Program-made: the position numbers and the translations under genes
Assembly (NCBI GenBank): GCA_016929905.1
Contig: JAFGHX010000363.1
Span: forward strand, 1 to 64,000
Source: Kiritimatiellia bacterium
GTDB lineage: Bacteria > Verrucomicrobiota > Kiritimatiellia > JAFGHX01
DNA length: 64,000 nt
Direction: 5' to 3'
In this document: positions 8,756 through 17,940 of the stretch, in pieces
Numbering within the stretch: position 1 is the first letter of the stretch
Layout of the letters: each line of letters begins with the position of its first letter
The notes under the pieces: model-generated
The model's input: only the letters and a program-made list of their open reading frames with translations
What the model was told of the DNA's origin: nothing
Databases searched by the model: none

Positions 8756-10453
8756 ATGAAACGCTCCTTGCTGGCCGTTCTGCTTTCTCTCGCCTTCCGT
8801 CTTCCCGCCCACGCGGCGCCGCTGGCCAAGCCCGATTGGGCGGGGATCTGGGGCATCTGGGGCGGCGAGACGGTCAGCACCGAAGGCAAGCCCTGGTTCA
8901 AAGGAACGCTCGTGACCGTGACGTGGCGCCAGATCGAGCCGGCGGACAACCAATTCAATTTCCGCCCGCTGGACGAGCGGATCCAGCGCGCGGCCGACAA
9001 GGGGCTCTACGTGATGTGCATCGTCTATCACGGCACCAAGACGCCCGAGTGGGCGTATGAGCAGGGCGTCCCGCGCGTCGAGGTGACGAACCGGAACAAC
9101 ACCGCCTACCCCTACTACCTGGCACCCGCCTTCAAGCGTCTGCTCAAGCGGATGATCGCCCGCACGGCCGATCACATCACAAAGGAGCTTCCACCGGACC
9201 TGCGCAAACGGGTCATCGGCGTGCAGGGCCCGGCCGGCAAGAGCGGGGACCCCCAGCCCTACCAGAAGGGCCATGCGTTCGATGCGCGGTACGACATCAA
9301 TCAGAGCGGGGAAGAATGGCAGGCCTACAACCGCGAGATCTTCCAGGCCTACATGGAAGCCTACCGCGGTGCCGACCCGCCCATCGTTCCGCTGCTCAAA
9401 CCCGTTCCCAGCACGCACGAGTGGCTCATGCAACACGGCATGCCCGGCTGGCGCAAGACTTTTCAGGTCGCGCAGATGTACCAGATGCCCGGTGAGGAGA
9501 AACTGCTCTGGCTGCGCGACCTGCGCCTGCAGAGTGCGGCGGGGCCCGGGCCGGTCATCCGGCTGCGCGGCGAGTTCGACCACGCCACGGGCGATCCGTC
9601 CGCCTGGTTCCAGGAGGCGCCGGCCTGGAACATGTACTGGCAGTGCCTCTGGATGTTGACCTACGGGGTCGACATCTTCAACATCCGCAAAGAGCCGCTG
9701 ACGGACTGCGCCCCATACGTGGAAGCCTTCACGTTCTTCACCAAGTACGCCGGCTGTCTCGACCCGGCGACGAGCCCAGGCGCCTGGTGCGCGCTGCGCG
9801 ATGGGCTGGACATCGCCGACACCGACCGCTTTCCGGAAGACGCCTTCGGAAAACTCAACGGGATCAAGAGCCCCGACCGCTACACGAACATCGCCCGCGC
9901 ATTCGCGCCGTGGGGCGCGGTCATGGGCGACGCGGTCGCCGCCAGCACGCTGGACGGGCTGACCTACGCGCGCACGAGCAAGGCCATGAACGACGTGGCC
10001 TGCCGGGTCTGGCGCGGGAACTACGCCTTGTTCATGACGCAGCACGATCCGCTCGGCACCAGCCAAGGCCACTGGCGAGTCGGCGCCAAGGACCAACCCT
10101 ACGGCCGCTACGCGCGCGGGTTCAATCATGCCGCCGGCCAGGACGCCATGTGCTTCAGACTGGCGGACGGCTTCTTCGGCGGAGAACCGCTTGCAAGCCG
10201 CCAACCGGTACGCGTGCGGGTTGTCTACTTCGACAAAGGAACGGGCTCATGGGCCCTGAAGTACGACGGGGTCGACGACCCGGCCAAGACAGCGTGCACG
10301 GTGACCAAGCGCGACACCGGGCGCTGGAAAGAGATCACCGTCACCCTCTCCGACGGCCATTTCGGCAGGCGCTGCCCGAACGGCACCGATCTGATGCTGG
10401 TGAACACCGACGCCGAAGACGACATCTTCCACATCGTCGAACTGACGCGCTGA
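8756..10453 (+). CDS. Secreted beta-galactosidase-like TIM-barrel protein
   Basis: A 565-residue protein with a signal peptide (about residues 1-20, ending 'AHAAPLA'). The segment 'TWRQIEPADNQFNF' is the hallmark strand-helix of GH42/GH-A-type barrels, where the substrate loop follows. The barrel runs to about residue 350; the last 100 residues ('RVVYFDKGTGSWALKY', 'FHIVELTR') form the C-terminal domain shared with genes at 5685, 11922 and 15029. ATG 8756 has a GAGGAGG site. The enolase-family gene 10566-11666 follows in the same direction, so the two may handle one substrate outside and inside the cell. Catalytic acids were not identified with certainty. Confidence 0.78.
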   Translation: MKRSLLAVLLSLAFRLPAHAAPLAKPDWAGIWGIWGGETVSTEGKPWFKGTLVTVTWRQIEPADNQFNFRPLDERIQRAADKGLYVMCIVYHGTKTPEWAYEQGVPRVEVTNRNNTAYPYYLAPAFKRLLKRMIARTADHITKELPPDLRKRVIGVQGPAGKSGDPQPYQKGHAFDARYDINQSGEEWQAYNREIFQAYMEAYRGADPPIVPLLKPVPSTHEWLMQHGMPGWRKTFQVAQMYQMPGEEKLLWLRDLRLQSAAGPGPVIRLRGEFDHATGDPSAWFQEAPAWNMYWQCLWMLTYGVDIFNIRKEPLTDCAPYVEAFTFFTKYAGCLDPATSPGAWCALRDGLDIADTDRFPEDAFGKLNGIKSPDRYTNIARAFAPWGAVMGDAVAASTLDGLTYARTSKAMNDVACRVWRGNYALFMTQHDPLGTSQGHWRVGAKDQPYGRYARGFNHAAGQDAMCFRLADGFFGGEPLASRQPVRVRVVYFDKGTGSWALKYDGVDDPAKTACTVTKRDTGRWKEITVTLSDGHFGRRCPNGTDLMLVNTDAEDDIFHIVELTR

Positions 10454-10565
10454 ACGCCCTGCCTGCGATCGCGAGGGTACGGCGCGCCCGCGCCCGGCCG
10501 AGCTGTCGGACAGGCCGCTTGCCCCCATCTTGACCAGGCGCCCGAATTCAGGCATCCTCTCCGCC

Positions 10566-11666
10566 ATGAAGATCACGAAGCTTGAAACGTACGCCATTCC
10601 CTGGGTCGGCCTGCTCAAGATCACGACGGACACGGGTGCGACGGGCTGGGGGCAGATCGCCACCACGGATGCCGCGGACCTCGTCGCCGCCGTCCTGCAT
10701 CGCATGCTCGCGCGCGGCGTGCTGGGAAGGAACCCCCTCACGGATCTCGACGCCATCAACCAGGCCGCGCTCGAGCGCAACCTCAAGTTCCCCGGCTCCT
10801 TCGTCTGCCGTGCCCTCGCCGCCGTCGACACGGCGATCTGGGACCTGCGCGGCAAGGTGGAAGAGAAGCCGGTCTGGGCCCTGCTTGGCGGAACCGGCGC
10901 GCCCGTACCGGTCTACGGCTCGAGCATGTCGCGCAAGATCACGCCGGAGGAGGAAGCCGCGCGGATGTGCCGGCTCCGCGACCGGTTCGGCTACAGGGCC
11001 TTCAAACTGCGGCTCGGCTCTACGGCGGGGCACAACCGCGATGCATGGGAGGGCCGCACGGAAACGCTTATCCCCACCGCGCGCAAGGCGCTGGGCGACG
11101 AGGTCACGCTGCACGCCGACGCCAACTCCTGCTACACGCCCGACAAAGCCGTCGAGATCGGCAAACGACTGGAGGCCAACAACTATGGCCACTTCGAAGA
11201 ACCATGCCCCTACTGGGAACCGGACTGGACCCGGCAGGTGACCGCCAAGCTCACGATGCCCGTGGCCGGCGGCGAGCAGGACAACTGGATGCCGGTCTGG
11301 AAGCAGATGATCCACGACCATGTGGTTGACATCGTTCAGCCGGATATCTGCTACATCGGCGGCGTCACACGCGCCCGCCGGGTGGCCGCCATGGCCGCGG
11401 AGCACGGCATGCCCTGCGTCCCACATTCCGCCAACCACTCCCTGGTCACCGTCTTCACGCTCCACCTCTGGAACGCACTCCCCAACCACGGCCCCTTCAT
11501 GGAGTTCTCCATCGAAGACCAGACCGCAGCCCGGGCCATGTATGAACCCGCGCTCGTCCCCGCCGACGGGTGCGTGCCGATCCCCGATCTCGGGCCCGGC
11601 TGGGGTATCCGGCCCAAGGCGGCATGGCTCGAGAAAGCGGCGTATCAGGTGTCGGAGGCAAACTAG
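10566..11666 (+). CDS. Mandelate racemase/muconate lactonizing enzyme family protein
   Basis: A 366-residue enolase-superfamily enzyme distinct from the one at 59-1150. The catalytic strand reads FKLRLG (K147-x-R149 rather than Lys-x-Lys); metal ligands appear as D185 (HADANS), E211 (FEEPC) and E237 (AGGEQ), with VPHS and 'ANHSL' supplying a C-terminal His region. This pattern fits sugar-acid dehydratases or dipeptide/cis-trans isomerising members. ATG 10566 is the first Met; an in-frame TTG at 10530 is less likely. It lies 112 bp after the secreted protein gene 8756-10453 and may be co-transcribed with it. Confidence 0.87.
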   Translation: MKITKLETYAIPWVGLLKITTDTGATGWGQIATTDAADLVAAVLHRMLARGVLGRNPLTDLDAINQAALERNLKFPGSFVCRALAAVDTAIWDLRGKVEEKPVWALLGGTGAPVPVYGSSMSRKITPEEEAARMCRLRDRFGYRAFKLRLGSTAGHNRDAWEGRTETLIPTARKALGDEVTLHADANSCYTPDKAVEIGKRLEANNYGHFEEPCPYWEPDWTRQVTAKLTMPVAGGEQDNWMPVWKQMIHDHVVDIVQPDICYIGGVTRARRVAAMAAEHGMPCVPHSANHSLVTVFTLHLWNALPNHGPFMEFSIEDQTAARAMYEPALVPADGCVPIPDLGPGWGIRPKAAWLEKAAYQVSEAN

Positions 11667-11921
11667 CGTCGAACGACGTTCAGACGAGGGGGTGCGGGGC
11701 AAGGCAGAAGAGCCGTCCCGGCTCTTCGCGCGGCGCGCAGCGCCGCGGGCGATTCGGACCTATGCCCAGGAGAAAGCGGCGCCCCCAGCCCGAGCGGGAC
11801 CGGCGGGGCCGCCGACGCCACCGCTCTCCACCGCTTCAGTGCAAACGGCACACGGCTCGCCCCAAAGACAAGCCGCGCGCCCGGTGATATACTCGGCTTG
11901 TTTGCCATTGAGGTACACGAC

Positions 11922-13931
11922 ATGCACAAACAAGGGACGACACTCCTCGCCACTGTGCTGAGCACAATCGCCCTGAACCCGCCGACGCTCGTACGCGCCG
12001 CGGCAGGCGCCGAGCCTCGTCCGCCCGAGGTGAATATCACGCTCTTGCGCGGCGCCTCACTGAACCTGCCGTTCCCGCGCGTATGCGAATTCGAGGCAAT
12101 CGTCCGGCCAAAAGCCGGCGCCGCGGTCCGGCTGCTCGAGTGGGACTGGGAAGGCAACGGCGAGTACGGCCGGCCAACGCCCTGGGACCAACCCGAACGG
12201 CTGCGCGTGGTCTGGGCCCACGACTACGGCGAAAAGACCGGTCCCGTCCGCGTCCGGCTCCGCGCGCGCGACAGCGCGGGTTCCAGCGGGGTCGGCGAAC
12301 TCGTCGTCAACCTGCCCGCGGGCGAAGGGACGCGCCGTGCGCAGCCCCGTTCCCCGCTCGCCGGCATCTACACCCAGTGGAGCGGCGGCAAGCCGGTCTA
12401 CCGCGGCGGCAGCCCGCCCAAGTGGCTTGCGGGCTGGGAGGCCTTCACGATCTGGCAGCGCGTCGAGAAGGCGCCCGGCACCTTCGATTTCGGAGCCATC
12501 GACGGATCCGACCCCAAGAGCTTCAACGGGCAGGTCCGCCAGATCATCGACTGCGGCAAGCACGTCGTGTTCCATATCAATGCCGCCTATCCCGACTGGC
12601 TCTTCGACTTCGTCGGCCGGAGCACCAAACCGAACGCCTACAACTACCACTACCCGATGTTCTGGGATCCGCGCTACCAGGCGTACCGGGACCGGTTCCT
12701 CCACGCCTACGCCGAAAACCTTCGCCGGCTTGCCGCCGCGCATCCCGGCTGGAGAAAACACTTCGTCCTGGTTCGCGGCCAGTCGCTGACCCATGACTCC
12801 GAGAACATCCCGTCGATGGGCCGCGACCTGGTCACGATCAACCGCAAGGAATCGCGGCGGCACGCGGGCAAGGAACTCGATCTTGTGCCGGCCGGCTTCG
12901 AGCCGCCGAGAGCCGGCGGCCGCGTCTACGACGCGCCCTATCGGCCCGAACACGGCATGCCGTACTGTCTGGGTGTCCACGACGCCTACGCCGCCGCCTT
13001 CGGGCCGCTCGGCATCCTCACCGTTTACAAACCCGATGTCGGCGGCCGTTACGGCGAGGAGAAGGAGCGCGATTCGGAAACCGGCCGCCGCTCCATTGCC
13101 AACCGCCCCGGGCTCGGCTTCTGGGTCACCTGCGCCAGACCGGACAGCAACGGCTACAAGAGCTTCTACGGCTTCACGGACACCGGGCTGGTCCGGGGTT
13201 ACTTCGAAACCTACAACAAGAGCCCGTCGAACGACGTGCAGTTCACGCACTGGATCTTCCTGGGCGAGCTCAACACGGGCGTGGATTTCCTCGGCTGCTA
13301 CGCCGTCTCCGTTCACCACGCCGAATACCAGGCCGAGTACGAGGACACGCCCAACCACGTGTTCTACAACCGCCACGTCGGCTGGAAGCCGCACCCGGAC
13401 AGGGCGCCCGGCGCGTGGATTGCGCTGAAGCCGCCGACGCCGCTCGACAAGCAGCGGCGCCGCGAGCGTTGCGGCCATCACTACGGCGCCTTCATCGAAG
13501 AGGACCTCACCGACGACGGCGAGGACGTGCTGGATGTCGGGATGGTCCGCTATACGTACACCGGCCCCGCAGACCTCGGCCACCCGCCCGTACTCGAGAA
13601 CCCCATGCGCTACGCCCGCACGTGCAAGGCCGGCGGCGAACTTCGCTTTCGCCTCGACCCGCGCTTCCGGCAGAAGCACGGCGGCCGGTTCACTGTGAGC
13701 GTGGTCTACCACGACGACAAGCCCGGAAAGTGGGCCTTCGTCTACGATGCTCTTGCCGGAGGCGAGACGACTGTACCGGTCACGAAGAAGGGCACCGGCA
13801 AATGGTGCAAGGCGAAACTGTCCAGATCCGACGCAGGGTTCGGGGGAGGAATGGCAAACCAGGCCGATTTCGCGCTACGCTCTGAAACGGAAACCACGTT
13901 CCACTTGATCGAACTCACACCCGCGAAATGA
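11922..13931 (+). CDS. Secreted PKD-like/TIM-barrel glycosidase-like protein (paralogue of 5685-7658)
   Basis: A 669-residue exported protein with a signal peptide of about 30 residues, a PKD/Ig-like domain ('WDWEGNGEYGRPTPWDQ'), a central TIM-barrel-like region and the shared C-terminal domain ('FHLIELTPAK'). It matches the protein at 5685-7658 along its whole length, with conserved blocks such as 'AGIYTQW', 'DSENIPSMGRDLV', 'HGMPY' and 'GAWIALKP'. ATG 11922 is preceded by GAGG. It converges on an AraC gene (14002-14847) whose own paralogue sits beside the other copy, so the pair has been duplicated with changed orientation. The 255-bp gap before it (11667-11921) shows no clear feature. Confidence 0.8.
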   Translation: MHKQGTTLLATVLSTIALNPPTLVRAAAGAEPRPPEVNITLLRGASLNLPFPRVCEFEAIVRPKAGAAVRLLEWDWEGNGEYGRPTPWDQPERLRVVWAHDYGEKTGPVRVRLRARDSAGSSGVGELVVNLPAGEGTRRAQPRSPLAGIYTQWSGGKPVYRGGSPPKWLAGWEAFTIWQRVEKAPGTFDFGAIDGSDPKSFNGQVRQIIDCGKHVVFHINAAYPDWLFDFVGRSTKPNAYNYHYPMFWDPRYQAYRDRFLHAYAENLRRLAAAHPGWRKHFVLVRGQSLTHDSENIPSMGRDLVTINRKESRRHAGKELDLVPAGFEPPRAGGRVYDAPYRPEHGMPYCLGVHDAYAAAFGPLGILTVYKPDVGGRYGEEKERDSETGRRSIANRPGLGFWVTCARPDSNGYKSFYGFTDTGLVRGYFETYNKSPSNDVQFTHWIFLGELNTGVDFLGCYAVSVHHAEYQAEYEDTPNHVFYNRHVGWKPHPDRAPGAWIALKPPTPLDKQRRRERCGHHYGAFIEEDLTDDGEDVLDVGMVRYTYTGPADLGHPPVLENPMRYARTCKAGGELRFRLDPRFRQKHGGRFTVSVVYHDDKPGKWAFVYDALAGGETTVPVTKKGTGKWCKAKLSRSDAGFGGGMANQADFALRSETETTFHLIELTPAK

Positions 13932-13950
13932 ACCCGGGCGATCCGACGGA

Positions 13951-13999
13951 ATTTGACTTCCAGATTTCGAATCTCGAGTTTCCAGTTTCAAGTTTCAAG
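13951..13999. repeat. Degenerate heptanucleotide tandem repeat (seven units, consensus TTTCNAG)
   Basis: Seven consecutive 7-bp units starting at 13951, 13958, 13965, 13972, 13979, 13986 and 13993; the last two are identical (TTTCAAG). It fills the gap between two convergent genes, starting 20 bp after the stop of the secreted protein and ending two bases before the AraC stop. It resembles the degenerate heptamer repeats (STRR) known from cyanobacteria. Confidence 0.8.
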
Positions 14000-14001
14000 C
14001 C

Positions 14002-14847
14002 CTACGTCTTCCGCCGCCATTCCATCGGACTGCAGCGGTACACCTGCTTGAACTGGCGCGAGAACAGGTGGTGACTGTCGTAACCGAGCCGGCGCGCGAT
14101 CTCCGCCACGCGCAGCCTGGGCTGGAGCAACAGCGTGACCGCACGCTGCATCCGACGCCGCTTCAGCCACACGCGCGGCGACAGGCCGAATGTGCGGCGG
14201 AAGACGCGCGCGAAATAGTCGCGGGAGAACCCCATCTTCTGCGCCAGCAAGGCCGAGTTCAGCCGCTGGTCGATCCGCTTGTCCACGTACCGCAGCAGCC
14301 AGGTCTGCTGCGCGTTGTTGAAACGAGCCTGGTCGCGCGCAGGCCCCTCACTCCGATCCAGCGCATAACTGCAAACCAACGCGACGAGCGCGCGAACGCG
14401 CGCCGCGTGGAACGGGGATGACACCGTCAACTCGCTCACCGCCAACTCCATCGGCTCGATCAGTCTGCCCGCCTGCCTGACGTGCAGGAAGTCCTCCGCC
14501 AGCCGCAGTTCGCGGTCGTCCTCCCGGACGCTGAACCGAATGTCGCTGATGTCCGCCGGCATCATGTCGTCCGTCGCATCAATCTCGTACGACACACCGG
14601 GCATCACCCAGACCAACGAGACAGGATCAACGCGCTCCGTGCCGTGCGCGAACGTGAACCGGCAGGCACCGCCCAGGACCAGGTAGATCAGATGATGGGG
14701 GATCGTGCGCCGCAGGTCGTAGGCGAAGGGTTCCGCATACAGAGGGTGCCCCGCGTGCACCAGACTCACCGCCGTCCTGCCGCTCAGCACGGCGTCCAGC
14801 CACGCCTGGGCCGGCCGTTTGAGACAAGCTGTCTTGCGTCGCGCCAT
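14002..14847 (-). CDS. AraC-family transcriptional regulator (MARR-start subgroup)
   Basis: A protein of about 281 residues. The N-terminal half has the cupin-like segment 'VSLVWVMPGVSYEID'; the C-terminal half has 'LAQKMGFSRDYFARVFRRTF' and 'LGYDSHHLFSRQFKQVY', closing with 'CSPMEWRRK'. It is a paralogue of the regulator at 4547-5401. ATG 14847 (MARR) is chosen by that comparison; ATG 14865 and GTG 14874 are alternatives. It converges on the secreted gene 11922-13931 and is divergent from the secreted gene at 15029, either of which may be its target. Confidence 0.87.
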   Translation of the reverse strand: MARRKTACLKRPAQAWLDAVLSGRTAVSLVHAGHPLYAEPFAYDLRRTIPHHLIYLVLGGACRFTFAHGTERVDPVSLVWVMPGVSYEIDATDDMMPADISDIRFSVREDDRELRLAEDFLHVRQAGRLIEPMELAVSELTVSSPFHAARVRALVALVCSYALDRSEGPARDQARFNNAQQTWLLRYVDKRIDQRLNSALLAQKMGFSRDYFARVFRRTFGLSPRVWLKRRRMQRAVTLLLQPRLRVAEIARRLGYDSHHLFSRQFKQVYRCSPMEWRRKT

Positions 14848-15028
14848 GATTCGTGCCACACCCATTGAGTGCACGGCAGCCGTCCTGCCGTGCCGAGTAT
14901 CTACCGGCCAGCCTCACAATGCAACAGATTTCGCCCGTAACGCGTTTCTCCGTTTCAGTGTACCTTTTCCACCATTCCCGCTACCGACGCGCGGGCGACA
15001 AGACGGTATGCTTCGCAAGGAGGACACC

Positions 15029-16795
15029 ATGACAAACCCACACATTGCCCGGCACCGACGGATCAGATTCGTCCGCGCCGCCCTCTCTGTCCTGTTCGGC
15101 CTGTCCATCCTGTCCGTGCCGGCCTGCCTGGCCGCCGCCGCGCCGGCGACCGGCGCCCGCCTCGCCGGCGTCGCGGACGGCCACGACTGGGCCCTGCCCG
15201 CGCACGTGAAGATGGAACCCTCTTCCGGTTGGCTGGCCTGGGGCTGGGGCAAGGAGTTCCATGAGCGCGCCAAGCTGCCGCGCTACCAGGACGGTCATCT
15301 CCACTTCGGTGTCTACCTCATGGTGCCCTGGGCCAAAATCAACCCGGCCGAGGGCGTCTACGACTGGTCCTTCTTCGACGCGCGCCTCGCGAAGCCCTTG
15401 GCCCAGCCAGGGGTAGGCTTCATTGTCTGGATCGAAAGCTATCGCAGAACCCATTTCAAGAATCCGGACCGCCGCCTCATCCCCGAATGGCTAGAGACAA
15501 AGGGCGCCGTCACCTACCTCGCCGACGACTCCGTCGCCGCCTGGAAACCGGGCTTGAAGTACGAGCACTACTTCGGGTTGCTCCTCAAGGAAGTCGCCGG
15601 GCGCTACGGCAGCCATCCCAACCTGCTCGCCGTCGACATGCGCGGGCTCGACAACCACCACGGCGAATGGTGTTTCCGCGGCGACAAGGACATCGTGCAG
15701 GAAGCCGTTCAGAAGACCGGCCTGACCCCTGAGACCTTCCGTGCGTGGGGGCATCAGTTCATTGACGATTTCCTCATCGCCTTCAAGGGCCGGGAACACC
15801 TGCTCGTCTGGCAGAACGGCGGGGACGCCGTTTTCGGCGACAAGGCGTACAACGAGGCCTTTCGATCCCTTTGGCAGAAGGCCTACGCCGCCGGCTGCGG
15901 CGGGCGCGACGGCCAGGTCGAGCACTACCACCGTTACCTCGACGAAGGGCACGGCATGCGCTACGACAAAGGTACGGGCTACCTCGAGGCGAACGAGGCG
16001 TTCGCCCCGTTCCTGGACAGGCGCATGTGGTACACCGAGAACGAAGAGTACGGCAACACGGTTCCCGAAGAGAACCCGCCCGAAAAGCTCAAGGGCAAGC
16101 AATGGCAATGGTTCGCAAGCTGCATGCGCGCGCTGCAGATGCGCCGCAATTGGATGGCCGTGCGCCCGGCGTGGCTGGACTACTGCGACCGATGGGACCC
16201 CGCCTTCACCCGCTACCTGGAACTCTCGCTCGGCAAGACGGCGGAAAACAGCCCCGACGCCTGGAGCTGGCTGCGCGAAGGCTACCAGGACAAGTGGCGG
16301 CAGTACCGCGCCGTGAAGAACTTCGAGCGCTGGCTGATCCAACGCGACGTCGCGCCCGACGGCGTCACCGTGCCGGCCGCAAAAATCGACATCTCGCAGG
16401 TCGGCATGGTGCGGCGGAACCCGGACTGGAACCGGCCCTACGAGTTCGAGGCACGCCGCACCGACGTGGCGGCCGGCGCCCGCCACGTCTACTTCCGCAC
16501 CGCGCGCAACTTCCTCCAGGGCGGCCCGCACAGGCTGCTGCTCAAGATCACCTATCTGGACGACTCCGCCGCCGAGTGGTGCGTCGAGTACGACAACGGC
16601 ACCGCCCGGGCGCGCACCCCTTCCGCGCAGGGCAAGGCCGACGGCAGATGGCGCACGGCCACCTTCGAGATTCCGGACATGCATTTCCGCGGGGCCTACA
16701 CCGAGCAGATGGACTTCCGGATCACGAACGAGGGCGATTCGGATTTGACCGTCAAGCTCGTCCGCCTCGTGCGGCCGGACCCGCGACGAAGTTGA
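15029..16795 (+). CDS. Secreted GH42-like TIM-barrel protein
   Basis: A 588-residue protein with a signal peptide (positively charged start, hydrophobic stretch to about residue 40, 'LAAAAPA'). The barrel begins with 'WLAWGWGKEFHERA' and contains 'VPWAKINPAEGVYDWSFFD', the GH-A-type motif where the ligand-binding segment starts, then 'WIESYRR' and 'WYTENEEYG', in which acidic residues could be catalytic. The last 100 residues are the shared C-terminal domain ('LLKITYLDDSAAEWCVEY', 'MDFRITNEGD'). ATG 15029 follows AAGGAGG by six bases. It is divergent from the AraC gene 14002-14847. I infer action on an extracellular glycan; the exact family is unknown. Confidence 0.78.
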   Translation: MTNPHIARHRRIRFVRAALSVLFGLSILSVPACLAAAAPATGARLAGVADGHDWALPAHVKMEPSSGWLAWGWGKEFHERAKLPRYQDGHLHFGVYLMVPWAKINPAEGVYDWSFFDARLAKPLAQPGVGFIVWIESYRRTHFKNPDRRLIPEWLETKGAVTYLADDSVAAWKPGLKYEHYFGLLLKEVAGRYGSHPNLLAVDMRGLDNHHGEWCFRGDKDIVQEAVQKTGLTPETFRAWGHQFIDDFLIAFKGREHLLVWQNGGDAVFGDKAYNEAFRSLWQKAYAAGCGGRDGQVEHYHRYLDEGHGMRYDKGTGYLEANEAFAPFLDRRMWYTENEEYGNTVPEENPPEKLKGKQWQWFASCMRALQMRRNWMAVRPAWLDYCDRWDPAFTRYLELSLGKTAENSPDAWSWLREGYQDKWRQYRAVKNFERWLIQRDVAPDGVTVPAAKIDISQVGMVRRNPDWNRPYEFEARRTDVAAGARHVYFRTARNFLQGGPHRLLLKITYLDDSAAEWCVEYDNGTARARTPSAQGKADGRWRTATFEIPDMHFRGAYTEQMDFRITNEGDSDLTVKLVRLVRPDPRRS

Positions 16796-16917
16796 GGCCG
16801 CAGAATCGCTTGTCAGGCAAGGCCTGCCGGGGCCATAATCGCCCGCAATCCGCCGTGGCGCTCAGCCGAGACCCGGGCGCCTGCAGGGCACCGTGGCGCA
16901 TGAGGAATCCCAGCACA

Positions 16918-17745
16918 ATGAACCCCGGTTCAGAAACAGCGCCAGCCGCCAACACACTCGTCCTGATCCACGGGATGTGGGGCGGGCCCTGGCTGTGGGA
17001 TGAGTATGTTCGCTTCTTCGAGGCCAAGGGCTATCGCTGCATCCGCCCTACCCTCCGTTACCACGATGCCGATCCCAAAGACGAACCGCACCCGCAACTG
17101 GGAACAATCAGCCTGCTGGACTATGCGGCGGACCTGGAAGCGGAAATCCGCGCGACGGCTGAAAGCCCCGTGGTGTTCGGCCACTCGATGGGCGGGCTTC
17201 TGGCCCAGATCCTGGCCGCGCGCGGCCTGGCTCGCGCGCTCGTACTGCTCGCACCCGCCGCGCCGGCCGGCATCCTCGCGCTGCGCCTGTCGGTCGTCCG
17301 CAGTTTTCGGAGCATCCTCATGCGGCCAGGCTTCTGGCGCCGGCCCATGCGCCTGTCGTTCGAAGAGGCCGTCTATGGCATGCTGCAGCTCTTGTCGCCC
17401 AACGCGCGAAAAGCCGCCTATGACAGGCTTGTCTACGAATCCGGGCGCGCTGGGGCGGAGATCGGGTTCTGGCCGTTTGATTCCAGGCGGGCCGCCCGCG
17501 TCGATCCAGCCGGCGTGACCTGCCCGGTTCTGGTTGTCGCGGGCGCGCAGGACAGAATGACGCCGGCCTCGGTCGTGCGGAAGGTCGCCGCCAAGTATCA
17601 GGCCGACTACCGCGAATTCCCCCGTAACGCGCACTGGCTGCTCAGCGAACCCGGCTGGGAAGCGATTGCCGGGTACGTCGACAACTGGCTCGCGCAACAT
17701 CTGACGGGTACTCAAGACAGGCAAACCACGAATAGACATGAATAG
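16918..17745 (+). CDS. Alpha/beta hydrolase
   Basis: A 275-residue hydrolase of the alpha/beta fold. The oxyanion segment is 'LIHGMWGG', the nucleophile elbow GHSMGG contains the catalytic Ser, the acid lies in 'VAGAQDRMTP' and the His in 'NAHWLL'. The complete triad suggests an active esterase, lipase or related enzyme acting in the cytoplasm, as there is no signal peptide. ATG 16918 is likely, with ATG 16900 possible. The final codons (QTTNRHE) are encoded by the left arm of a long inverted repeat (17724-17802), so the natural C-terminus has probably been altered by insertion of that element. It lies 122 bp after the secreted gene 15029-16795. Confidence 0.85.
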   Translation: MNPGSETAPAANTLVLIHGMWGGPWLWDEYVRFFEAKGYRCIRPTLRYHDADPKDEPHPQLGTISLLDYAADLEAEIRATAESPVVFGHSMGGLLAQILAARGLARALVLLAPAAPAGILALRLSVVRSFRSILMRPGFWRRPMRLSFEEAVYGMLQLLSPNARKAAYDRLVYESGRAGAEIGFWPFDSRRAARVDPAGVTCPVLVVAGAQDRMTPASVVRKVAAKYQADYREFPRNAHWLLSEPGWEAIAGYVDNWLAQHLTGTQDRQTTNRHE

Positions 17746-17802
17746 ACACGAAAATCGGTTCCGTCTGCCCCTATTCGTGTCCATTCGTGTCCGTTCGTGG
17801 TT
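17724..17802. repeat. 29-bp inverted repeat with internal 10-bp period
   Basis: Arms 17724-17752 and 17774-17802 are reverse complements with four differences (two of them U-G wobbles in RNA) and a 21-base loop. Each arm is itself about three repeats of a 10-bp unit (CACGAATAGA-like). The left arm contains the stop of the hydrolase gene. It may serve as a terminator-like hairpin or be a small mobile/repetitive element; no run of T follows. Confidence 0.85.
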
Positions 17803-17940
17803 CCCCGCCCCTTCCGAACGGGGGGATGCCATCGCGGGCTCACACAATGACCTTGCCAACCCGGCCCGCGCGACCGCATAATCCGCTCCAACAACGGCGC
17901 GTTGGCGCGCGGCCGTGTTGCATTCGGAAAGGGGTAAACC

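Noticed and set aside
13951..13999. CRISPR array
   Set aside because: Units are 7 bp, contiguous and degenerate, without spacers; no cas gene is present.
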